Source: Actinomycetota bacterium
GTDB lineage: Bacteria > Actinomycetota > CADDZG01 > WHSQ01
DNA: 5,028 nucleotides
NCBI GenBank assembly: GCA_016781115.1
Contig: JADDQX010000196.1
Location: forward strand, 1-5,028
Direction of reading: 5' to 3'
The notes under the pieces were generated by a model. The model was not told the origin of the DNA and searched no databases. It saw nothing but the letters and a program-made list of their open reading frames with translations. Position numbers and translations under genes: made by a program. Positions 1 through 4,888 of this stretch are shown in pieces; positions within the stretch are counted from its first letter, which is position 1, and each line of letters begins with the position of its first letter.

Positions 1-558
1 CGCCACGTGAGGGTTCCGCCACGGCAGCGCACCGCAGGCGACCAGCAGCTCGCGCAGGTGCGCTACGGACTTATCGCAGCCGAAGCCGTCGAGGGTCTCG
101 TGCGTCAAAGCAAGTTCGCCTGACACGAGGCGGTGCAGCACCTGAGCGGCCTGGCTGCGACGCAGCCACACGAACGTCGTCTGGGGGTTCTTCGTCGCAA
201 GCAGTGCTCGTCCGATCGGCTCGGCCCACGACGCCACGGTCCCCTTGGGTGAAGTCAGAAGGTCCTTTATCTTGCCGGAGGCGAGACAGCGGTCGCAGGT
301 GGGCGTGCCTTCGCGCACGTAGCGACAGGGCGCCGTCGATCCGCACATCGCACAGATCGTGACAGGTCCGCCGTAGCAGCTCGTACAGAGATCGATGTTG
401 GCCGCGGTTGCTCGTTTGCGGACCGTCCGCCGCCGACCACACCCACCGCAAATGCGCTCTGGGAGGCGGTAACACTGCCGGCAGACGTCGATTCCCGAGC
501 GCCGGGCATGAATCGACGCAATCTCCCCGCAGCGACTGCAGGCTCTGGCGATGCTCAG
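1..558 (-). CDS. Zinc-ribbon protein with three tandem CxxC...CxxC modules (C-terminus outside window)
   Basis: The frame is open for 186 codons from 558 to the left edge, so the C-terminus is missing. Counting from the CTG at 558-556, six CxxC pairs lie at residues 7/10, 26/29, 37/40, 58/61, 69/72 and 88/91. This is the pattern of three consecutive four-cysteine zinc ribbons. A cysteine-poor, probably helical part follows (about 110-186), including LHRLVSGELALTHETLD and HLRELLVACGALP. I recall similar proteins beside a small HTH gene and an integrase in actinobacteria; they are sometimes annotated as Fis-family regulators without good reason. DNA binding or a recombination accessory role is inferred only. 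No ATG, GTG or TTG occurs before residue 71, and an in-frame TAA lies 11 codons upstream of the CTG, so the start is unusual: CTG overlapping the HTH stop as CTGA. A -1 frameshift fusing it to the HTH protein is the alternative. The coding frame is well supported; the start is not. Confidence 0.8.
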   Translation of the reverse strand, partial: MSIARACSRCGEIASIHARRSGIDVCRQCYRLPERICGGCGRRRTVRKRATAANIDLCTSCYGGPVTICAMCGSTAPCRYVREGTPTCDRCLASGKIKDLLTSPKGTVASWAEPIGRALLATKNPQTTFVWLRRSQAAQVLHRLVSGELALTHETLDGFGCDKSVAHLRELLVACGALPWRNPHVA

Positions 559-872
559 CGCTTTGTGGTCACCCGCGCCGCCCGCGGTTTACGGGCATGT
601 TGCAGTGAGGGCGTCGCGGCCTTCTTCTGTTTCGCCGGAGTCGCGACAGGTTCGATGAGGTCATTTGGCGTGCACTCCAGGATGTCGCACAGAGCGACCA
701 GCGTCTTAAGCGAAAGTCGTTCTGGGCTTTGGACCACGAGTCGGTAGACCTGGGCGGGAGACAAGCGAACGCCGCGCTTCGCGAGGAGGGTCTGCAGATC
801 GGTGGTCGCGAACATGTCCTTGGTCGCCATCAGTCTGCGCAGATGCCACCGGTAGCTCAGCTTCGTGGCCAT
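555..872 (-). CDS. Small Cro/C1-type HTH DNA-binding protein
   Basis: The protein has 105 residues. The HTH core spans about residues 24-75: DLQTLLAKRG, then VRLSPAQVYRLV as the likely recognition region, then LKTLVALCDILECTPNDLIEP, the typical end of Cro/C1-type helix-turn-helix proteins. The N-terminal motif YRWHLRRLMATKDMF is one I associate with an actinobacterial family found next to integrases. The tail (about 76-105) is rich in Lys, Arg, Ala and Pro and probably disordered. I chose ATG 872 because AGAGAGGAG ends 5 nt upstream of it. A GTG at 878 overlaps the integrase stop as GTGA but leaves no spacer after that ribosome binding site. It is probably co-transcribed with the integrase, whose stop lies 2 nt upstream, and its own stop overlaps the zinc-ribbon gene. 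It may be a regulator or a recombination accessory factor; its target cannot be read from the sequence. Confidence 0.88.
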   Translation of the reverse strand: MATKLSYRWHLRRLMATKDMFATTDLQTLLAKRGVRLSPAQVYRLVVQSPERLSLKTLVALCDILECTPNDLIEPVATPAKQKKAATPSLQHARKPRAARVTTKR

Positions 873-874
873 GA

Positions 875-1984
875 TCACTCCTCTCTGTCATCCTTCGCGT
901 CGAAGGCGCGCGCGAGCGCTCTGTTCAGCACCCGGTTCTTGTAGTCGGTCGTTACCCCCGTGTAGATGGCCGTCGTGCTGGCCCACTGATGGCCCACCTG
1001 CTGCTGGACGAACAGGGAGTCGAATCCGTCTTCGGTCAGATGCGTGACGTAGGCGTGGCGCAGACAGTGAGGATGCAGCTCGGCAGGCAGCCCCAGCTCA
1101 GCGCGGTATTCGGCGAAGCGGGCGTTGATGTATCCGGGGGAGATGCGCCGCCGCCTCTCGGTCGGCCACAGCGCGCTGTCGTGGTGCTCGTAGAGGGGCC
1201 GGATCTCTTCGATGTATTCGCCGATGACCTCGGGCGCCCAGTCCATGACCGTCAGCACCGTGCGGCGCCGGGGCGTGCCGCCCCTCGTCGCCTTGCCGTA
1301 ACGGACCGAGAGCTTGCCGTAATCGCCGAATCCGGGAACGGACGCGTTGGAGAGGAAGTCGGTGACGTCGAGCATCGCGGCTTCGGTTCGTCTGAGTCCC
1401 CAGGCGTACATCGTCTTGAATAAGGCTGCGTCCCGGAAGGCGGTGAGCCATCCCTTGCGGCCCCGGCTCCGGGCGAGTGTTGCTCGTTCGTCGGCATGAT
1501 CCAAGAAAGCCTGCAGCTCGTCACGGGTGAACGGTCGACTCTCGGGTCGCGCCTCGAGCTCGCTCCTGTGGGCGGCGGTGTTCCATTCGTGACAGATCTG
1601 GACGGGATGAGTCCCAAAGCGTTCCTCGCACTCCGCGGTCCACCCGTAGCTGGGACTCGTGAGGTAGGTCATGAAGAGCGCAACGAGCTGGTGGTAGTTA
1701 CGGAGAGTGGAGTGGGCGCAGCCGTTCTCGAGGAGATGGTTCGACCACTCCTCGACATCGCCCGGCGTCCACTGCCACGGGTATTCGTTTGTAAAGCTTG
1801 CGAAGGCGCGCACCGTGCCCGCCCGGTTGTTGATCGTGGAGGCTCTGAGAAGTCGACTCTGTTGCTGGCGCTGCCAGCCCTCCAGCATGGCCTCGAACAC
1901 CGATTCCTCAGGGTGCAGCAGGGTGGCTCCCGTGACGAGCACAAGACGCGCTGCTCCGGCAGCCACATCGTCCCGTCGGGCCAT
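875..1984 (-). CDS. Tyrosine recombinase / site-specific integrase (phage integrase family)
   Basis: The protein has 369 residues, a normal full length. An N-terminal SAM-like core-binding domain covers about residues 27-110 (ASTINNRAGTVRAFASF; HSTLRNYHQLVALFMTYL). The catalytic domain covers about 150-350. The visible catalytic set is complete: R198 in YAWGLRRTEAAML, a candidate beta-hairpin lysine K231 in RYGKATRGG, H306 and R309 in HPHCLRHAYVTHL, H332 in QVGHQWASTTAIY, and nucleophile Y341 nine residues after that histidine. It should therefore be an active enzyme that cuts and rejoins DNA through a 3'-phosphotyrosine. The start is ATG 1984 with AGGAG about 9 nt upstream. It is the first gene of a minus-strand operon with the HTH and zinc-ribbon genes. 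No tRNA gene or proven attachment site is visible, so its target is unknown. The Xer/integrase superfamily is certain; the subfamily is not. Confidence 0.96.
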   Translation of the reverse strand: MARRDDVAAGAARLVLVTGATLLHPEESVFEAMLEGWQRQQQSRLLRASTINNRAGTVRAFASFTNEYPWQWTPGDVEEWSNHLLENGCAHSTLRNYHQLVALFMTYLTSPSYGWTAECEERFGTHPVQICHEWNTAAHRSELEARPESRPFTRDELQAFLDHADERATLARSRGRKGWLTAFRDAALFKTMYAWGLRRTEAAMLDVTDFLSNASVPGFGDYGKLSVRYGKATRGGTPRRRTVLTVMDWAPEVIGEYIEEIRPLYEHHDSALWPTERRRRISPGYINARFAEYRAELGLPAELHPHCLRHAYVTHLTEDGFDSLFVQQQVGHQWASTTAIYTGVTTDYKNRVLNRALARAFDAKDDREE

Positions 1985-2019
1985 CAGAGACGACTCCTGG
2001 GCCGCAAACGCATGTGAAG

Positions 2020-2039
2020 GAATCTTTCATCTAATGCAA
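2020..2039. repeat. 20-bp near-direct repeat, copy 1
   Basis: GAATCTTTCATCTAATGCAA matches copy 2 (2150-2169) at 18 of 20 positions in the same orientation, 130 bp apart. It sits over the -10 and spacer of the candidate integrase promoter. The core has the form CAT-N3-ATG. It could be an operator half of a pair, a recombinase core site, or the scar of a rearrangement. Confidence 0.6.
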
Positions 2040-2049
2040 GCGGGGTCAA
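2022..2049 (-). promoter_or_regulatory. Candidate promoter of the integrase operon
   Basis: On the minus strand TTGACC (2049-2044) matches the -35 consensus at five of six positions. It is followed after 16 nt by AAAGAT (2027-2022) as a weak -10. The pair lies 38 nt or more upstream of the integrase ATG and overlaps the first copy of the 20-bp repeat, so a protein binding that repeat could control the operon. The -10 is poor, and this is judged by eye only. Confidence 0.35.
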
Positions 2050-2104
2050 GGATTCCAATCAGAGTGGGAGAAGTTCGTCCCTCTTGCCTCAGCGCGTTAG
2101 ATCA

Positions 2105-2115
2105 GACGATTCGTC
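2105..2115. promoter_or_regulatory. Short palindrome upstream of the ArdC-like gene
   Basis: GACGATTCGTC is a perfect inverted repeat with 5-bp arms about a single central T. It lies 20 bp upstream of the chosen start of the ArdC-like gene, inside the divergent control region. It is a possible operator, but an 11-bp palindrome is weak evidence. Confidence 0.2.
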
Positions 2116-2135
2116 AGGACTGCCTTGGCAGGGCG

Positions 2136-2906
2136 ATGGGCGGGGAGGCGAATCCTTCATCTGATGCAATTTTGCGAACCTTCTTCAACAACCACCTGAT
2201 GATCTTCCTCCAGCGCCCCGACGCGACCATGGTCGCTGGCTTCAACCGCTGGAAGTCGCTCGGACGCTTCGTGAAGAAGGGCGAGAAAGGCATCACGATC
2301 TTCGCTCCCTGCAAGTACAAGACCAAGATCGAAACCGAAGACGGCGACGAGAGAACGATGCAGCAGGTCCGCGGGTTTCGCGTCGTGCACGTCTTCGATA
2401 TCTCGCAGACCGAAGGCGAGGAGCTCCCCGACCTCGACGCGGTGCGTCCGAAGCTCCTGGACGGTGACGCGCCCGAAGGCATATGGGATGTGCTAACGGC
2501 GCATGCTCAGTCGATCGGCTACGAGGTCGTCCGTCACCAGCGGGGGAGCGAGAACGGCTACTGCGATTTCATGACGAAGCAGATCGCGGTCCGCCCCGAC
2601 GTTTCCACGGCGCAGGCGGTCAAGACGTTGATCCATGAGCTTGGTCACGCGCTCCTTCACTCAGAAGGTCCTGTGGCGAGCCGTGAGGTTGCGGAGGTTG
2701 AGGTCGAATCGGTCGCCTACATCGTGTGCGACGCCTTGGGTCTCGAGACGGGCGACTACAGCTTCCCCTACGTCACCCGCTGGTCCGGAGGCGAGCTCTC
2801 CCTCGTGAGGGACACCGCTGACCGGGTGGTCGAGTGCGCCTGCAGGATTCTCGGTTCGTTGCTGGAACACCAGGGGCTCACTGGCCCGTCTAATCTCCCA
2901 ACATGA
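2136..2906 (+). CDS. ArdC-like antirestriction / ImmA-IrrE-type metallopeptidase, N-terminus probably truncated
   Basis: The protein has 256 residues from ATG 2136. Residues 15-95 resemble the ArdC-type ssDNA-binding domain: FFNNHLMIFLQRPDATMVAG, then W39, LGRFVKKGEKGITIFAP and FRVVHVFDISQTEGEELP. Residues 110-240 form a zinc-peptidase domain of the ImmA/IrrE kind, with HELGH at 167-171 (H167, E168, H171) and a likely third ligand in EVEVESVAY (E191). ArdC proteins are known from plasmids and mobile elements, where they protect incoming DNA from restriction; that role here is inferred. Family members usually carry 30-50 more N-terminal residues, with a conserved W and a motif like RFHxYSFNN. 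Here homology begins abruptly at FFNN, and residues 1-14 are encoded by codons unlike the rest. ATG 2136 has a poor ribosome binding site; GTG 2064 is another start. The gene is divergent from the integrase and overlaps the lipoprotein gene by 4 nt. Confidence 0.82.
   Translation: MGGEANPSSDAILRTFFNNHLMIFLQRPDATMVAGFNRWKSLGRFVKKGEKGITIFAPCKYKTKIETEDGDERTMQQVRGFRVVHVFDISQTEGEELPDLDAVRPKLLDGDAPEGIWDVLTAHAQSIGYEVVRHQRGSENGYCDFMTKQIAVRPDVSTAQAVKTLIHELGHALLHSEGPVASREVAEVEVESVAYIVCDALGLETGDYSFPYVTRWSGGELSLVRDTADRVVECACRILGSLLEHQGLTGPSNLPT
2150..2169. repeat. 20-bp near-direct repeat, copy 2
   Basis: GAATCCTTCATCTGATGCAA is the partner of the copy at 2020-2039. Its centre CATC-T-GATG is a perfect odd palindrome with 4-bp arms. 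It ends about 9 bp before the first codon at which the ArdC-like protein resembles its family, so it may mark a rearrangement breakpoint. Confidence 0.6.
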
Positions 2907-3241
2907 GGAAAAGGTGGCTGTATCTCGCCGTCTGCCTGGTTCTTGCGCTGGCTGGCTGTACGGATGAAGAGCCGGCACCTCCCGCGCGGGAGGAGTCACT
3001 TTCCTCGTTGCCTGCGTCTCCTCGCCCTACGGCGGCTTCCGATGAAACCGTGGCGAGCTGCGGCTCCACCGATGTACCGCCTGGGCTCAGCGTTTCGGAG
3101 CGAGATGCGATCCAGATCGCGTTCGGTGCTCGGAAGAAAGCGACCTGTGATCGCTTCGAAACGTGGCTGCGTGACCGTGATGATCGTGCGTACTGGGAGG
3201 TTCGCTTTCACCCCGGAGGGGGTCCGGGTGTGAGTACATGA
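2903..3241 (+). CDS. Small putative lipoprotein of unknown function, probably frameshifted near its end
   Basis: The protein has 112 residues. A classic lipoprotein signal is visible: MRKR, hydrophobic residues 5-17 and lipobox L16-A17-G18-C19. C19 would be the acylated first residue on the outer face of the membrane. A Pro/Ser/Glu-rich linker (about 20-47) follows, then a small charged domain (VSERDAIQIAFGARKKATCD; DRAYWEVRF) with cysteines 53 and 82. I do not recognise the family. The ATG overlaps the ArdC-like stop as ATGA, so translation is probably coupled; no clear ribosome binding site of its own is seen. The last residues (GGGPGVST) look like out-of-frame reading after the G5 run at 3218-3222. 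With one extra G the protein would continue to 3312 and reach 136 residues. The signal peptide is convincing; the function is unknown. Confidence 0.72.
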   Translation: MRKRWLYLAVCLVLALAGCTDEEPAPPAREESLSSLPASPRPTAASDETVASCGSTDVPPGLSVSERDAIQIAFGARKKATCDRFETWLRDRDDRAYWEVRFHPGGGPGVST

Positions 3242-3312
3242 AAGGCGTGTACGCAGGCAGTGGGGAGCTTCTCCCAGGTGTGTCGGCTGTCTGCGGTGGC
3301 GCGTCGGCATAG
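3218..3312 (+). other. Displaced C-terminal tail of the lipoprotein (-1 frame after a G5 run)
   Basis: Downstream of five Gs (3218-3222) the alternative plus frame reads SGCEYMKGVYAGSGELLPG and then VSAVCGGASA, ending at TAG 3310-3312. It supplies two cysteines (110 and 131 in the restored protein) to go with cysteines 53 and 82, allowing two disulfides. The restored protein would have 136 residues. One missing G, or -1 slippage on GGGGG, would explain it. The tail also has its own ATG at 3238, overlapping the upstream stop as ATGA. Confidence 0.5.
3263..3275 (+). terminator. Weak hairpin near the end of the ArdC-lipoprotein operon
   Basis: GGGAG-CTT-CTCCC can form a 5-bp stem with a 3-nt loop. 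No T-tract follows, and the hairpin falls within the restored lipoprotein tail, so a terminator role is doubtful. From here to the methyltransferase stop at 3484 I find no stronger terminator for these two convergent transcription units. Confidence 0.15.
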
Positions 3313-3483
3313 CGGCGGCGGTGCAGGCGACCGAGCGCGGAAAGCCAATGACTTCTGCGAAGACGCGGTGTCGCTTTGCACGAGGCCCTTGGTAAGCCGA
3401 CGGCGACCTCGGTATCGCATTTGCTTCGCGGCCGTGGGCATGGCACTCCACCTACGTGCCGACCTCGGCTGCAGGAGTTGTCG
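3313..3483. other. Convergent intergenic stretch with no recognisable gene
   Basis: This lies between the restored end of the lipoprotein and the methyltransferase stop. Reading frames here are short, cysteine- and arginine-rich, and lack ribosome binding sites. The only structure noted is GCCGA-CC-TCGGC at 3458-3469, just past the methyltransferase stop, without a T-tract. Confidence 0.4.
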
Positions 3484-4248
3484 TCAATCCATAAGCCGCA
3501 AGCTGCGCACGATCCCGCAAAAGAGGAAGGAGCGTGAATCGGTGGATTCGAACCATTGATCTGTCTCGGTTCGGAGCCAGGTTTCACTTTCTTCCAATGT
3601 CTCTCGGTCGAGTGACTCGGCTTCGATCGTGTTGCTGTTTGAGAGTAGGTACGAGATGAATTCGTCCTGTGTGAACCTGATCTCGTCGTCATAGACGAAC
3701 GGCGCTAAATGATGGAATCGCGGCGCCTCGGCCAGCGGTTCGTCTGGTCTTGGCCCGTGCGATGGTGTCGGATATCTCTTTTCGAATCTCTCCTCGAGCC
3801 ACTCGTCGATAGCTGGTTCGTCGATGCAGCCTTTGAATGGATGGTCGTAGAGAAAAAGGCATTCACCTCGCTGGAGAACCCGAGCTACCTCGTCGAAGAA
3901 GTCTCCTTGCCTGAACCAATGCACACCTGACGCTACGGTCACCAGTTCGAAGGTCCGTTCGTTGAAGGGCAGTGTTTCGGCTTCGGCGACGCCGTAGAGA
4001 ACATGGGGCCGAGCGGGGGCAGCAGCAACCATCGCCTCGCTAGCATCGACCCCGACGACTAGCTGCGCATGATCCGCGAGGGCGATCGTGGACAAGCCGG
4101 TACCGCAGGCGACATCAAGGACACGACCAACGTGTGTTTTACCGAGGACCGACAAGATCCGGCCGGTCGCCTGCGGGTGGTGGAAAGGACGCCCCCTCTG
4201 GTATCGCTTGGCGGCTGCTGCGGTGTCGAAGGGGTTTTGCACCATCAC
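3484..4248 (-). CDS. Class I SAM-dependent methyltransferase (Methyltransf_11-like)
   Basis: The protein has 254 residues, typical of stand-alone class I methyltransferases. Motif I is VLDVACGTGLST at 43-54, the SAM-binding glycine loop. The acidic residue after strand 2 is D68 in VVGVDASEAM. AEAETLPF at 88-95 and FELVTVASGVHWF at 100-112 are the later conserved strands. The opening PFDTAAAAKRYQRGRPFHHP also fits this family. There is no DPPY or NPPY motif, so it is probably a small-molecule or other non-DNA methyltransferase; the substrate is unknown. The start is GTG 4248 (AGGA about 10 nt upstream) or ATG 4245. It lies alone, convergent with the lipoprotein, is less GC-rich than the left-hand genes, and separates two ArdC/ImmA-type sequences, which suggests a later arrival. 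Confidence 0.88.
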   Translation of the reverse strand: MMVQNPFDTAAAAKRYQRGRPFHHPQATGRILSVLGKTHVGRVLDVACGTGLSTIALADHAQLVVGVDASEAMVAAAPARPHVLYGVAEAETLPFNERTFELVTVASGVHWFRQGDFFDEVARVLQRGECLFLYDHPFKGCIDEPAIDEWLEERFEKRYPTPSHGPRPDEPLAEAPRFHHLAPFVYDDEIRFTQDEFISYLLSNSNTIEAESLDRETLEESETWLRTETDQWFESTDSRSFLFCGIVRSLRLMD

Positions 4249-4262
4249 TTGATGCTAATCCT

Positions 4263-4277
4263 GCGCCTGGAAGGCGC
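4263..4277. promoter_or_regulatory. GC hairpin just upstream of the methyltransferase start
   Basis: GCGCCT-GGA-AGGCGC is a perfect 6-bp inverted repeat with a 3-nt loop. On the minus strand it lies directly before the AGGA ribosome binding site candidate of the methyltransferase. It could influence translation or be an operator. It also sits exactly between the methyltransferase and the ArdC remnant, so it may instead mark the junction. Confidence 0.35.
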
Positions 4278-4287
4278 TTCGTCTTCA

Positions 4288-4437
4288 GGCGGCGACTACA
4301 GCTTCCCCTACGCCACCCGGTGGGCTGAGGGATCACCCGACCTCGGCAAGACCACAGCGGAGCGAACCATCGCTTGTGCCAAGCAGATCCTGCAACGACT
4401 GGAACCTAAGGATCGAACGAAAGAAGCAGTGTGCTAG
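4288..4437 (+). pseudogene. C-terminal remnant of a second ArdC/ImmA-type metallopeptidase gene
   Basis: The plus frame reads GGDYSFPYATRWAEG and onward for about 49 codons to TAG 4435-4437. It aligns without gaps to residues 206-245 of the intact gene (GDYSFPYVTRWSGGE...), sharing GDYSFPY-TRW, an acidic/Thr/Ala stretch near T-A-(D/E)-R, and a final IL-x-x-L helix. A 22-nt stretch is identical between 2751-2772 and 4291-4312; the rest is well diverged, so this is an old paralogue and not a recent copy. All upstream parts (ssDNA-binding domain, HExxH) are absent: sequence left of about 4288 is the methyltransferase gene and its leader. The homologous start may be a codon or two either side. 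No start codon or ribosome binding site serves it, so it is not a functional gene. Confidence 0.82.
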
Positions 4438-4631
4438 TCGTGCGGGGTCCGGTTCGTCCGGGCGATCGCGACCACCGCTACTGAGACGGCAACGATGATG
4501 CCGACCCTGGTCATGGCTCCAACGTCGGGCTTGTCGGTCATGATGCCCTAAAGGGCGGCGACTGCAACTCCGGGGGGTAAGCCGTAGCTCAGTCCAAGTC
4601 CGAAGCTGCCGAGAACGGGTCGCGGTGCCAT
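4434..4631 (-). pseudogene. Small glycine-rich two-helix membrane protein interrupted by an in-frame TAG
   Basis: From ATG 4631 the minus strand encodes MAPRPVLGSFGLGLSYGLPP then GVAVAAL, meets TAG at 4550-4548, and continues in the same frame as GIMTDKPDVGAMTRVG and IIVAVSVAVVAIAR, ending at TAG 4436-4434. Reading through the TAG gives 65 codons with two hydrophobic glycine/valine-rich segments separated by a short polar TDKPD loop. I recognise this style from small actinobacterial two-helix proteins, without a known function. The second half alone (ATG 4541, 35 residues, one helix) could be made by reinitiation two codons after the stop. A single-base change in a Leu, Gln or Trp codon would account for the TAG. 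There is no clear ribosome binding site at 4631; TACGAT about 8 nt upstream could make a leaderless transcript. Confidence 0.5.
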
Positions 4632-4652
4632 CTAAGGATGATCGTACTCACC

Positions 4653-4666
4653 CCCTGGGCCCAGGG
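4653..4666. promoter_or_regulatory. 14-bp perfect palindrome upstream of the small membrane protein
   Basis: CCCTGGGCCCAGGG is perfectly self-complementary. It lies 21 bp upstream of the ATG at 4631, about where a promoter's -35 region would fall. It is a candidate operator; its GC-only richness makes a chance origin possible. Confidence 0.3.
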
Positions 4667-4845
4667 CGGCGTGGAACTGGTCACAGCCTTGGTTCAACGG
4701 GTCCATCTCCTGCGTCCGCTACTTTCCGGTTCGCTACTCTCCATGGGTTGCTTCGGCAGTGCTCTAGGTCGCTCTATGAACAGAGGCTTCGTCGGCTATT
4801 TTGCTCATCGCTCGGAGCGCGCCTGTTCCTGATTACCTCCGATAG

Positions 4846-4857
4846 GTGCGAGCGCAC
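4846..4857. promoter_or_regulatory. Inverted repeat upstream of the right-edge membrane protein
   Basis: GTGCG-AG-CGCAC has perfect 5-bp arms and lies 31 bp upstream of the TTG at 4889. A second odd palindrome, CGCTC-G-GAGCG, lies at 4809-4819. Either could be an operator for the downstream gene; there is no independent support. Confidence 0.25.
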
Positions 4858-4888
4858 ATCGAGTTAGTCGAGGAGAATCACTAGGTAA

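Larger units (their letters stand above)
4632..4888. other. Divergent intergenic region, no gene supported
   Basis: This separates the minus-strand small membrane protein from the plus-strand membrane protein. Short plus-strand frames starting at 4625 and 4638 lack spacing for a ribosome binding site and show no coding-like composition. The region carries three short inverted repeats (4653-4666, 4809-4819, 4846-4857). Confidence 0.5.

Noticed and set aside
989..1423. 144-codon plus-strand open frame.
   Set aside because: It lies fully antisense to the integrase catalytic domain and shows no recognisable motif.
1707..2135. Plus-strand open frame leading into the ArdC-like gene, which would give a 399-residue protein.
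   Set aside because: The first 90 or so codons lie antisense to the well-supported integrase, and the following ones lack family similarity; the open frame reflects high GC.
3541..3554. GGTGGATTCGAACC looks like the T-arm of a tRNA on the minus strand, which could mark an integrase target.
   Set aside because: The T stem pairs at only three of five positions, no acceptor, anticodon or D arm is found next to it, and the bases are ordinary codons of the methyltransferase (WFEST).
3260..3559. 99-codon plus-strand open frame in the convergent gap.
   Set aside because: It has no ribosome binding site or domain, is rich in Arg and Cys, and its second part is antisense to the methyltransferase.
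3087..3692. 201-codon minus-strand open frame.
   Set aside because: It overlaps the lipoprotein antisense and the methyltransferase on the same strand in another frame; its Arg/Ser/Pro/His-rich product looks like non-coding translation.
4638..4832. 64-codon plus-strand frame with a mildly hydrophobic middle.
   Set aside because: Its ATG directly follows AAGG with no spacer, third-position GC is mixed, and no family is recognisable.
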